Shown piece after piece: positions 46,580 through 58,328 of a stretch of DNA of 64,000 nucleotides. Every line of letters starts with the position of its first letter. The first letter of the stretch is position 1. The notes under the pieces were generated by a model. It did not search any database, was not told where the DNA came from, and was given only the letters and a program-made list of their open reading frames with translations. A program made the position numbers and the translations under genes. The stretch is from NCBI RefSeq assembly GCF_029168945.1, contig NC_083604.1, forward strand, positions 13,198,812-13,262,811. The letters are read 5' to 3'. The DNA comes from Cannabis sativa (Eukaryota > Streptophyta > Magnoliopsida > Rosales > Cannabaceae).

Positions 46580-48936
46580 CTAGGAAGAGTTATCTCTATT
46601 GTTGTTTTTCTTTGTTTCAACCTGAGCTACCCTGTACTTGTACTTACTTGCACAATACAGAAAAATGCAGAAATTGATTACACTAAGAGCTGTTAGCAGC
46701 CAATAGAGATAATCAAATCTACCAGTGTTTATATTCTGGGACAGCCATGAGGGCTCCCCTTTCTCTGGATTCCCCGTTACAGATTTGACAATGCTGTTGA
46801 TTATGGAGGCCATAAAGCACCCCAAACCACCTGCAAGAGCAGCATAAGCCGATCCTATACTTTTCATAGCATCAGGAGCTTCCTCATACAAGAACTCTAG
46901 CAAACCAACTATGCAGAACACTTCAGCAATGCCAATCAAGCAATACTGAATAAGCAACCAGTATGCACTCAAGTGTGGCATTGGAGTTATAAATACCAAC
47001 TCGTATCCATGCTTAATGGCATAGTTTCTTCTGTATTTTTCAAAAATGGCTGCCCATGCCACAGACAGGATGGAAACTGCTAATCCAATGCCAATCCTCT
47101 GAAGCTGTGAAGCGCCATGAGGATGGCCTGTGAAGCGTCGGGACAGTGGAACGAAGGTAGAGTAATAGAGTGACAGTATGAGGAAAATGCTTAGGCCAGG
47201 AAACACAGGCATGCATGTCACTGGGAGTTTTAGATGGCCAATGTGGGTGTTCATTGTGTATGCTTGCTGCACTGACAGTGTTAGGTACTCGGTCAACACT
47301 GCAGTAAGGATTATTGTACATGCTGGTATTGGAATGAGTTTCAAAAGGATCTTCACTTCCTCTACTTGAGTCACAGTGCAGAGCCTCCAGGGATTTGGCT
47401 CACCAACATCTTCTTTCAGCTGCAGGGCTGCCTTATCCAAAATTCTGCAATATTTGACAGAAGCAACGTAAATCAGAGGAAAATCTGAGTTTGAGTAGAG
47501 TTCATAGACGAAAGATCACCAAATTTCACATTGAATAGATGTAAAAATCACCAATTCACTTATAGAATCCACTAATTTTCTACTGATTTTAAGTCAGAAC
47601 TTTATAGATATTAAATGAGCTTCTGATCAAAAATGATAGCAATTCGAAAGAGAATCCGTTGTTGATTTTGAATTGGAACCCCATACATTTTAGCAAAAAT
47701 TACCTGAAATCCTCTGTGTGCACTATCTTTCCACTGCCCTTTATAGCAGATTGTTTGCCAGGGACCTCATACAAGCCTATGAAATCGCCACTAGAGAAAG
47801 AAGCGTTTCTCTTTCGAAAAGCTGCAACAAGAACTTGAGCAACCCTGGTGAGAGGGCTACCTCCAGGTAACCTATGCCTGTACATAGGAGTACCAAGGAA
47901 GAACACCAAGTTTGATAATCCCATAGCTGCAGCCAGTGAGCCAAAGGCGGCACCCCACCCGAGTTTAATCTGAATGTAGACCACTGCTGTGAAGGCAATA
48001 ATAGCCCCAATAGTGACTGAAAGATAAAAGAAGTTGAAAAACCTATCAAGATGGGTTTTATAGTCTTTGCTCTTCTCATCAAACTGATCAGCTCCAAAGG
48101 AAGAAACACATGGCCTTATTCCTGCAGCTCCAAACCCAGTTATGTACAAAACAGTGTAAAGGTAAAGCATCTGCCATGGCTTTGCAGGCTCACAACTGCC
48201 CAAAAGCAGAGATAGCTGGTCGCATTGGTCCTGGTTTGGTGTGAAAACATCCAGAGCAGCACACAAAGTGATCCCTGTCAAACCCTTTACAAAGCAAACA
48301 AAAGTATTGAATCTTTTTCTTAATCTTCAGTGACTAATGGAAAATAAAATGATAAATGAAGCAAATCCCATTTCCCCAATTCCTTACCAGAAGATATATT
48401 GTTGTGAAGATTGCTATTGTCCAATATCTACCAAGGTAAGCATCGGCTAGGAATCCACCTAGGACAGAGGAAGCTTGTGATATCCCTAAGAAGTTATTAA
48501 CTGCATTTGATGAGCTTGAGAAGGGTCTATGCATAACATAGAACATAAAAGCCACCATGTTCACAGACAACCCAAAATAAGCCATTCTCTCAGCCATTTC
48601 ATTCCCTACAACAACATGTTAAGAAAAAACCAATCTGTATAATAATGTTATGGGAAGTTAATGAAGACTACATGTTTTAACATTAATACCAAATATGAAG
48701 AAGGCTGCAATCCAACCGCCAGTCTTTGAAAGATCAGCAATTGGTTTGCCCCTGATATTAACAGGGGTAGTTCCACCAGTATAGCCACGGCCAAAAGCAG
48801 TGCGTCGGTCATCTGACTCAATGAAATAAATTCCCAGTTTCTTCCTTTCTGAAGTTGAACCCACACTGAAACTAGTGCCACTAGTGATCATCACACCACC
48901 CCCTTCTGGCGACTTGATTTCTCCTCTTGCACCCAT
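46580..48936 (-). CDS. NPF6.1: NRT1/PTR family transporter, NPF6.1-like
   Basis: There are four exons on the minus strand: 48936-48690, 48605-48388, 48284-47704 and 47444-46580. All junctions are GT-AG and in phase, giving 636 aa, a normal length for the family. The proton-coupling motif ExxER is present (EMAER, residues 85-89) at the end of the first membrane segment. The PTR signature region GIRPCVSSFGADQFDE and FFNFFYLSVTIGA are present. About twelve membrane segments with a central loop (the stretch after KRNASFSSGDF) fit the MFS fold. NPF6 members include nitrate transporters. The substrate of NPF6.1 is, as far as I recall, not settled. I assign NPF6.1 from the N-terminal sequence and the NEF1 neighbour (At5g13390-At5g13400). 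The frame is intact. Confidence 0.85.
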
Positions 48937-49656
48937 CTCAGTACTCTCCTAGATCAATAGCCACTCTTAATAAGAACCATATTTCTCCCAATAACCAAGA
49001 AGATTCTATATGTATATATATAGATGTTAGATAATATCATGGCCTATGTTTTATGGGACCATCTATATATGTGTGTGTTGTAGTTATATTTAGACCTACA
49101 AATCAGCTGAGGGTGAGTGCAGATTGTTGCTCTGCTCAGCTCACCAGTATATGAGAAATATCTAAAATTTAGACAGAAGTTGGGGAAGTAAGCCATATAT
49201 GAAAGAAATGAAAGTAAAGAGTTAATGAAGGAAAGGGACCATAAAGAGAGAGAGAAAGAGAAAGAGCATTAAATAGCAAACTTTGTTGGCAGGAGTTTGT
49301 TGAATGAAGGAAATGAAAGGGCCCCATTTATACCATTGTCACTATTATAAGTAATAGACAATTAGTAGTGTGTCACTCGTGATTAACCAAATTGGATTAT
49401 GCCAAGCAGTCACTCTCACTCTCACTCTCACACTCAATTCCCTATAAGTAGTGGTTAAGCCACCTATAAAATTCAATTTATTGCTGTATAAGTATGTCTA
49501 CCTAATATGATTAATCAAAATAAGCTATGTATATGATTGATGTCGGTGTCGTTGTACCTGTTTGTAGTTGGATGATGTTATTGGTACAAGTGTATTATAC
49601 ATTATTTTGTCAGAAAATATCCTTAAATAAATGCCCATGATTCTCCTACTCAAGTT
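48937..49656 (-). promoter_or_regulatory. NPF6.1 upstream region
   Basis: A TA-rich motif (minus-strand TATATATATA, about 49011-49022) may be the TATA box. A GA-rich tract lies at about 49243-49266 and a CACTCT-type microsatellite at 49411-49434. The upstream limit is the target duplication of the LTR array at 49657. Confidence 0.4.
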
Positions 49657-49661
49657 ATAGC

Positions 49662-50559
49662 TGTTGGAAAAATTCTCATTACAAGAGAGAATAGGAGAAT
49701 TACAATCAAAATACTCAAAATACAAATAAAAGTATTTCATCAAGATTACAAGAAATCTAGAGAAGAAGAAGGATAACACACAAAAGTTTCGACCAAGCGC
49801 CATGCTTTGTCCTAAAAGTCATTTCCTCCCTCATATGGACACTTAGGGAAACTCTAGAAATGCTCTTAAGGATTTATCAAGCCTCATATGCTCAGCCTTG
49901 TCTCTAAGGATGAGCATATCCTCACAAGGTTCTAACCACAGCAAATGGTTTCAACCACTTCTTATGCAAGTGAACAATATGACCTCTATTTATAGAGTTT
50001 TCACTCTCATATGAACATGAATGATCACCATAAAGCCCTTGGATGTTACCAATCATAAATTGGGCATTTATGTTATTAATTGGGTGATTTGGAGGAGTTT
50101 TGGGCTGTTACAAAGGCTCTCAAACTTTCAAAAACGTGGGCAATAATATGCTGAAAAAAACAGTAACTAGTTACTAGTTACCATTTTTTTCAGCTTTGGC
50201 CAATTCTTTTCCAAAGTGTTCCAAATCATTCCCACTTGATTTTGAAACATTTATACACCTTATAAATGAATAAATCAAGTCTCCAACAATAATATTTTCA
50301 ATAACTATCATTCATTCACATTCATAAAAAATTAGTAACATCTTTTACTAATTTAAGAGTGAAAAAAGAGATGAGAGTTACATATTCAAGTGATCATCAA
50401 TTTAAAGGATTTGCAACTCCTATTTTGAGATCATTCTACACAAATTTTGTAACTCCATAATGTATGTTACAATTTGACAAAATTAATACTTTGTCACACT
50501 TAATTATTTATAACTTAATTATTTAATCTACATATTATATTATATAAAATAATATAACA
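49662..50559 (-). repeat. LTR 1 of the tandem element (898 bp)
   Basis: It differs from LTRs 2 and 3 at several sites in its first 520 bp, for example AGTTTCGACCAAGCGCC against AGCTTGACCAAGGCTC. A TATA-like minus-strand CTATAAATAG lies near 49987-49998. Confidence 0.88.
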
Positions 50560-53207
50560 TTCCCCCACTAGATTAAATAATATCTCATCAAATAATTTTG
50601 TAACACAACAGTTTATTTAATCAATCAAACATTATATTATGGAGTAATATAATATTCCCCCACTTGATTAAATAACTTCACTCTAATAGAAACCATTGCA
50701 TTTGTGCATAGTGTAAAATGTCTTTCGACTTGAATTTTACCTTAGTGTAATTACCACAAAGTTTATCGAAATTTTGGTTGCCGTAGCATTGAACCACTAT
50801 TTCTTGATAACAAACCTAGGTGATAACACACACACATTTGCTATGTTCACTCAAGAACCTTATGGATTGCTTTTGCACCGTTAATGGCCATGTGCACAAA
50901 TCCAATTCATGGACTTTCTAGAGAATAACTCCCAATTCTCATAAGAGGCGGCACCACCCCTAGTCCATATAGGTGGAGTTTTAGTGTCTCACAATACTTA
51001 CACTTTCTTAAGCTTAAGTGAGTTTTCTTAAGCTTAAGCTCCATTAAAAAATCTTTCAGTTTTAACCCTCAATTTTCACCACATGTACGCATCCATAGAT
51101 GGGACAATTGAGTACCACATTCACTCTATTGATTTGTTATTACCTATTGAACTTAAGACTAGATTTTTACTAGTGTTAAGATAGGTTACCATCAACGAGC
51201 AAATTGCTAAGGGAGTTTAGGTCCCATCCTCGAAATTCATGCTTTAATCTTGTATGAAGATTAAGCGATTTGTTAACCTCACACTTTTGATTCCAAACGA
51301 ATCATGCTAGCCAAATATATAGTGTTCACTTTGTGACCACTTTTCTCCTTAAGTACTTAAGCTTTGAAAATTCAATCATAAAAGATTAATTTTCACACAA
51401 CTCAAATTCTCAATAATTTTGATATCAAGCATATCAAAATTAAACATTAATTTAGACACCAAGCATGTCTAAATTACACACTTAACTTTATACACCAAAC
51501 ATGTCAAAGTTATACTATATTTAAGACATCAAGCATATATCTCAAATATATACATTTTTAGTTTTAGACATTCAATATGTCTAAACTTCTCATATTGGAG
51601 TATGCACCCCCACTATCTTAAATTTAATTTCCTTCTTGAAATTATTACCACCAAATTTTGACACTAAATATGTCAAAATTTCACATATGCACATAGCAAA
51701 ATATTAATTTCGAATATTAAATTCAAAACCACATATATATAATCAATAATTTCTCAATAAATTTGATTAAACTCAAATCTCACCCCCACATTTAACCATA
51801 AAGTTAAAATACCACATATCACTTTAAAATAAATCTCTTTATTGTATTTTGTTCTCTACACATTATCTTTCAAAATAATGTGCACTCAAAATTATCATGA
51901 ACCTTTCGATATCACATGATAATCTCTCCAAATACCACTTACAAATTAATAGAATTATTTTATCCATTATTTGTCCTTTATTAACAAAATTATACTTAAA
52001 ATTTGTTAATAGATAACACAAAATTCACATAATGATAAAATTATTTCTTCAATTTTATGGTTATCTCCTCATTGAGATTAGTCCAAAGTTAACAAAATTA
52101 CTTCTCATCAATTTTGTTTCACCACTTTACCTTTTAAGATTCAAAATTGCTTCTCCAATTTTATAATCTTTTATCTCATTATTTGAATCCACAATGATCC
52201 ACTTTCTTTGAGTCTAAAATTGTCCTTCCAATTGTATGAGCTCATTCCACAATATAGATCCACTTTTATCACTATGCTCTTGCTATGAAATGAACAAACA
52301 CAAAAAAGTGTAACTCACATAGTTCACGTTTTCTTATCTCATAAAATGAGATGATTATCACCAAAATAGAACTTCATTTCCAAGTAACTATCTTTAATCA
52401 TAATATAGTTTCACAATAATAATGATAGAATGAACACATTTTTCTTATCATCATCTCCATTATCATACCATATAGTACATATATTAATATGATAATTTAT
52501 ATACATATATTAATACACAAAATTAATATATAACTCCCATAAAATTATAACTCTCAAATAATTTTATATTAATTAATATTGTATATATGTTACCATACTA
52601 TCATAAATAACATATACAAAATATCAATATTAATTCCACAATTAAATATATATATATGTTACATATCATATATATTAACATACAAATACATTAATATGCA
52701 TATACACAATATATATCATGTATGCATGTATATAGAAATCACTATTTCTACATATTTATTCTCACAAATATATATATAATATTATATCTCATGCTCATCA
52801 TATAATATACATATAACTCACATATGTCACATATTATATGATATATATATATCTCTCTCACATATATACATATAATAATATGTTATAATCTCAATTATAA
52901 TATTATATATCACTATATATAATAATATAATATACACATATCATATATATTAACATGTAAAAACTTTATACCAAAATATCATATCTCATCATATGAATAT
53001 GTTAATATATATTACTATTAAATAAATAAGATATCACAAAATAAATCCACCATGCTTACCCATGGATGGCTTGAATCTCTTACCACATTCTTTTTCTTCT
53101 CATGATCTTGATTTATGCTCTCCCTCATGGATAATTTTCTTTGATTGTTTGACCTCCATGGCATGTCTTTTAGAAAGAAGAATATGCCACATAAATGACT
53201 TTTAGAT
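50560..53207 (-). other. Interior copy 1, non-coding
   Basis: The interior is AT-rich with many TATATA and CATATA tracts at 52440-53030. Near 51120-51300 are moderately complex sequences that look like decayed retroelement 3' region. No open frame of note exists. It matches 54108-56754. Confidence 0.75.
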
Positions 53208-54107
53208 TGTTGGAAAAATTCTCATTACAAGAGAGAATAGGAGGATTACAATCAAAATACTCAAAATACAAATAAAAGTATTTCATCAAGATTACAAGAA
53301 ATCTAGAGAAGAAGAAGGATAACACACAAAAAGCTTGACCAAGGCTCAAGGACCTTTGTCCTAAAAGTCATTTCCTCCCTCATATGGACACTTAGGGAAA
53401 CTCTAGAAATGCTCTTAAGGATTTATCAAGCCTCATATGCTCAGCCTAGTCTCTAAGGATGAGCATATCCTCACAAGGTTCTAACCACAACAAATGGTTT
53501 CAACCACTTCTTATGCAAGTGAACAATATGACCTCTATTTATAGAGTTTTCACTCTCATATGAACATGAATGATCACCATAAAGCCCTTGGATGTTACCA
53601 ATCATAAATTGGGCATTTATGTTATTAATTGGGTGATTTGGAGGAGTTTTGGGTTGTTACAAAGGCTCTCAAACTTTCAAGAACGTGGGCAATAATATGC
53701 TGAAAAAAACAGTAACTAGTTACTAGTTACCATTTTTTCAGCTTTGGCCAATTCTTTTCCAAAGTGTTCCAAATCATTCCCACTTGATTTTGAAACATTT
53801 ATACACCTTATAAATGAATAAATCAAGTCTCCAACAATAATATTTTCAATAACTATCATTCATTCACATTCATAAAAAATTAGTAACATCTTTTACTAAT
53901 TTAAGAGTGAAAAAAGAGATGAGAGTTACATATTCAAGTGATCATCAATTTAAAGGATTTGCAACTCCTATTTTGAGATCATTCTACACAAATTTTGTAA
54001 CTCCATAATGTATGTTACAATTTGACAAAATTAATACTTTGTCACACTTAATTATTTATAACTTAATTATTTAATCTACATATTATATTATATAAAATAA
54101 TATAACA
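53208..54107 (-). repeat. LTR 2 (middle) of the tandem element (900 bp)
   Basis: It matches LTR 3 and differs from LTR 1. It is shared by both interiors, acting as 3' LTR for one and 5' LTR for the other. Confidence 0.88.
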
Positions 54108-56754
54108 TTCCCCCACTAGATTAAATAATATCTCATCAAATAATTTTGTAACACAACAGTTTATTTAATCAATCAAACATTATATTATGGAGTAATATAA
54201 TATTCCCCCACTTGATTAAATAACTTCACTCTAATAGAAACCATTGCATTTGTGCATAGTGTAAAATGTCTTTCGACTTGAATTTTACCTTAGTGTAATT
54301 ACCACAAAGTTTATCGAAATTTTGGTTGCCGTAGCATTGAACCACTATTTCTTGATAACAAACCGGTGATAACACACACACATTTGCTATGTTCACTCAA
54401 GAACCTTATGGATTGCTTTTGCACCGTTAATGGCCATGTGCACAAATCCAATTCATGGACTTTCTAGAGAATAATTCCCAATTCTCATAAGAGGCGGCAC
54501 CACCCCTAGTCCATATAGGTGGAGTTTTAGTGTCTCACAATACTTACACTTTCTTAAGCTTAAGTGAGTTTTCTTAAGCTTAAGCTCCATTAAAAAATCT
54601 TTCAGTTTTAACCCTCAATTTTCACCACATGTACGCATCCATAGATGGGACAATTGAGTACCACATTCACTCTATTGATTTGTTATTACCTATTGAACTT
54701 AAGACTAGATTTTTACTAGTGTTAAGATAGGTTACCATCAACGAGCAAATTGCTAAGGGAGTTTAGGTCCCATCCCTCGAAATTCATGCTTTAATCTTGT
54801 ATGAAGATTAAGCGATTTGTTAACCTCACACTTTTGATTCCAAACGAATCATGCTAGCCAAATATATAGTGTTCACTTTGTGACCACTTTTCTCCTTAAG
54901 TACTTAAGCTTTGAAAATTCAATCATAAAAGATTAATTTTCACACAACTCAAATTCTCAATAATTTTGATATCAAGCATATCAAAATTAAACATTAATTT
55001 AGACACCAAGCATGTCTAAATTACACACTTAACTTTATACACCAAACATGTCAAAGTTATACTATATTTAAGACATCAAGCATATATCTCAAATATATAC
55101 ATTTTTAGTTTTAGACATTCAATATGTCTAAACTTCTCATATTGGAGTATGCACCCCCACTATCTTAAATTTAATTTCCTTCTTGAAATTATTACCACCA
55201 AATTTTGACACTAAATATGTCAAAATTTCACATATGCACATAGCAAAATATTAATTTCGAATATTAAATTCAAAACCACATATATATAATCAATAATTTC
55301 TCAATAAATTTGATTAAACTCAAATCTCACCCCCACATTTAACCATAAAGTTAAAATACCACATATCACTTTAAAATAAATCTCTTTATTGTATTTTGTT
55401 CTCTACACATTATCTTTCAAAATAATGTGCACTCAAAATTATCATGAACCTTTCGATATCACATGATAATCTCTCCAAATACCACTTACAAATTAATAGA
55501 ATTATTTTATCCATTATTTGTCCTTTATTAACAAAATTATACTTAAAATTTGTTAATAGATAACACAAAATTCACATAATGATAAAATTATTTCTTCAAT
55601 TTTATGGTTATCTCCTCATTGAGATTAGTCCAAAGTTAACAAAATTACTTCTCATCAATTTTGTTTCACCACTTTACCTTTTAAGATTCAAAATTGCTTC
55701 TCCAATTTTATAATCTTTTATCTCATTATTTGAATCCACAATGATCCACTTTCTTTGAGTCTAAAATTGTCCTTCCAATTGTATGAGCTCATTCCACAAT
55801 ATAGATCCACTTTTATCACTATGCTCTTGCTATGAAATGAACAAACACAAAAAAGTGTAACTCACATAGTTCACGTTTTCTTATCTCATAAAATGAGATG
55901 ATTATCACCAAAATAGAACTTCATTTCCAAGTAACTATCTTTAATCATAATATAGTTTCACAATAATAATGATAGAATGAACACATTTTTCTTATCATCA
56001 TCTCCATTATCATACCATATAGTACATATATTAATATGATAATTTATATACATATATTAATACACAAAATTAATATATAACTCCCATAAAATTATAACTC
56101 TCAAATAATTTTATATTAATTAATATTGTATATATGTTACCATACTATCATAAATAACATATACAAAATATCAATATTAATTCCACAATTAAATATATAT
56201 ATATGTTACATATCATATATATTAACATACAAATACATTAATATGCATATACACAATATATATCATGTATGCATGTATATAGAAATCACTATTTCTACAT
56301 ATTTATTCTCACAAATATATATATAATATTATATCTCATGCTCATCATATAATATACATATAACTCACATATGTCACATATTATATGATATATATATATC
56401 TCTCTCACATATATACATATAATAATATGTTATAATCTCAATTATAATATTATATATCACTATATATAATAATATAATATACACATATCATATATATTAA
56501 CATGTAAAAACTTTATACCAAAATATCATATCTCATCATATGAATATGTTAATATATATTACTATTAAATAAATAAGATATCACAAAATAAATCCACCAT
56601 GCTTACCCATGGATGGCTTGAATCTCTTACCACATTCTTTTTCTTCTCATGATCTTGATTTATGCTCTCCCTCATGGATAATTTTCTTTGATTGTTTGAC
56701 CTCCATGGCATGTCTTTTAGAAAGAAGAATATGCCACATAAATGACTTTTAGAT
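54108..56754 (-). other. Interior copy 2, non-coding
   Basis: It is nearly identical to 50560-53207. Small differences include AACCGGTG against AACCTAGGTG near 54361 and an extra C near 54776. Confidence 0.75.
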
Positions 56755-57654
56755 TGTTGGAAAAATTCTCATTACAAGAGAGAATAGGAGGATTACAATC
56801 AAAATACTCAAAATACAAATAAAAGTATTTCATCAAGATTACAAGAAATCTAGAGAAGAAGAAGGATAACACACAAAAAGCTTGACCAAGGCTCAAGGAC
56901 CTTTGTCCTAAAAGTCATTTCCTCCCTCATATGGACACTTAGGGAAACTCTAGAAATGCTCTTAAGGATTTATCAAGCCTCATATGCTCAGCCTAGTCTC
57001 TAAGGATGAGCATATCCTCACAAGGTTCTAACCACAACAAATGGTTTCAACCACTTCTTATGCAAGTGAACAATATGACCTCTATTTATAGAGTTTTCAC
57101 TCTCATATGAACATGAATGATCACCATAAAGCCCTTGGATGTTACCAATCATAAATTGGGCATTTATGTTATTAATTGGGTGATTTGGAGGAGTTTTGGG
57201 TTGTTACAAAGGCTCTCAAACTTTCAAGAACGTGGGCAATAATATGCTGAAAAAAACAGTAACTAGTTACTAGTTACCATTTTTTCAGCTTTGGCCAATT
57301 CTTTTCCAAAGTGTTCCAAATCATTCCCACTTGATTTTGAAACATTTATACACCTTATAAATGAATAAATCAAGTCTCCAACAATAATATTTTCAATAAC
57401 TATCATTCATTCACATTCATAAAAAATTAGTAACATCTTTTACTAATTTAAGAGTGAAAAAAGAGATGAGAGTTACATATTCAAGTGATCATCAATTTAA
57501 AGGATTTGCAACTCCTATTTTGAGATCATTCTACACAAATTTTGTAACTCCATAATGTATGTTACAATTTGACAAAATTAATACTTTGTCACACTTAATT
57601 ATTTATAACTTAATTATTTAATCTACATATTATATTATATAAAATAATATAACA
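56755..57654 (-). repeat. LTR 3 of the tandem element (900 bp)
   Basis: It ends ATAACA, followed by the target duplication ATAGC at 57655-57659. Confidence 0.88.
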
Positions 57655-57665
57655 ATAGCTATATA

Positions 57666-58112
57666 CAGTCAAACCTCTATCTAAGAGTACTCTATTCAAA
57701 AATAACTTCTAATTTGTTATAAAAAAATCAAGTCTCAATTTGGGCCAATTATAAATAAGAATAACCTCTAAATTGTAATTAGTTATACATTTTTTAAGTC
57801 CCGTATTAACAAAGTATACCTCTATATAAAAATAATTACATATTAATAAAAAATATACATATATTTTTTAAAATTATTTACGTAGAATTAATAATTTTAT
57901 TCTAAATTGTAATACATGTATAAATATTATATTTACTCAAAAATAATTCTATTATTATATAGTATTAAGGATTGTTTAATGTTATTATTGTTACATTGAT
58001 ATTTATTGGTGTTTTAATTTTTTTTCCTAGTGTACCTCTATATAATTATAATCTCTCAATTAAAATATAATTTTCTTAGTTCCAAATATATTCTTAAATA
58101 GAGGTTTTACTG
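57666..58112. mobile_element. Emigrant-like (pogo/Tc1-mariner) MITE (447 bp)
   Basis: The termini are CAGTCAAACCTCTATCTAAG and, inverted at the right, CAGTAAAACCTCTATTTAAG, flanked by TA on each side. These termini closely resemble the Arabidopsis Emigrant MITE family. The interior is AT-rich and non-coding. Confidence 0.85.
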
Positions 58113-58328
58113 TATATCCATTTATTTATACTATTTACTACTATACTAATCTCACTTTTTAATAATTTGTCATATACTAATAATTAAATGAACAACTAGC
58201 TACACCTACACTACGCACTACAGATTAAATGCTTCTAGATCCTGACCTCAGTGTATTTACACATAGAACTGTAAAATGCTTGATTCGAATGCCCATCTTA
58301 ATAAACAACAATCGAAGAATAAAATATA

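Larger units (their letters stand above)
49662..57654 (-). mobile_element. Three-LTR tandem non-autonomous LTR retrotransposon
   Basis: The order is LTR (49662-50559), interior (50560-53207), LTR (53208-54107), interior (54108-56754), LTR (56755-57654). One target duplication ATAGC flanks the whole array (49657-49661 and 57655-57659). LTRs run TGTTGG...ATAACA. The minus-strand polypurine tract TAGTGGGGGAA at the interior/LTR junction sets the orientation. Interiors are AT-rich, about 2.65 kb, without gag or pol. The two interiors are nearly identical over their length. No clear primer site was found, so superfamily is not assigned. Either LTR-LTR unequal crossover or an assembly duplication could make this structure. 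Confidence 0.88.

Noticed and set aside
52579..52779. Open frame of 66 residues, repeated at 56126-56326
   Set aside because: It lies in TATATA-rich non-coding interior of the three-LTR element, and the repetition comes from the duplicated interior. The composition is Ile/Tyr-rich and not protein-like.
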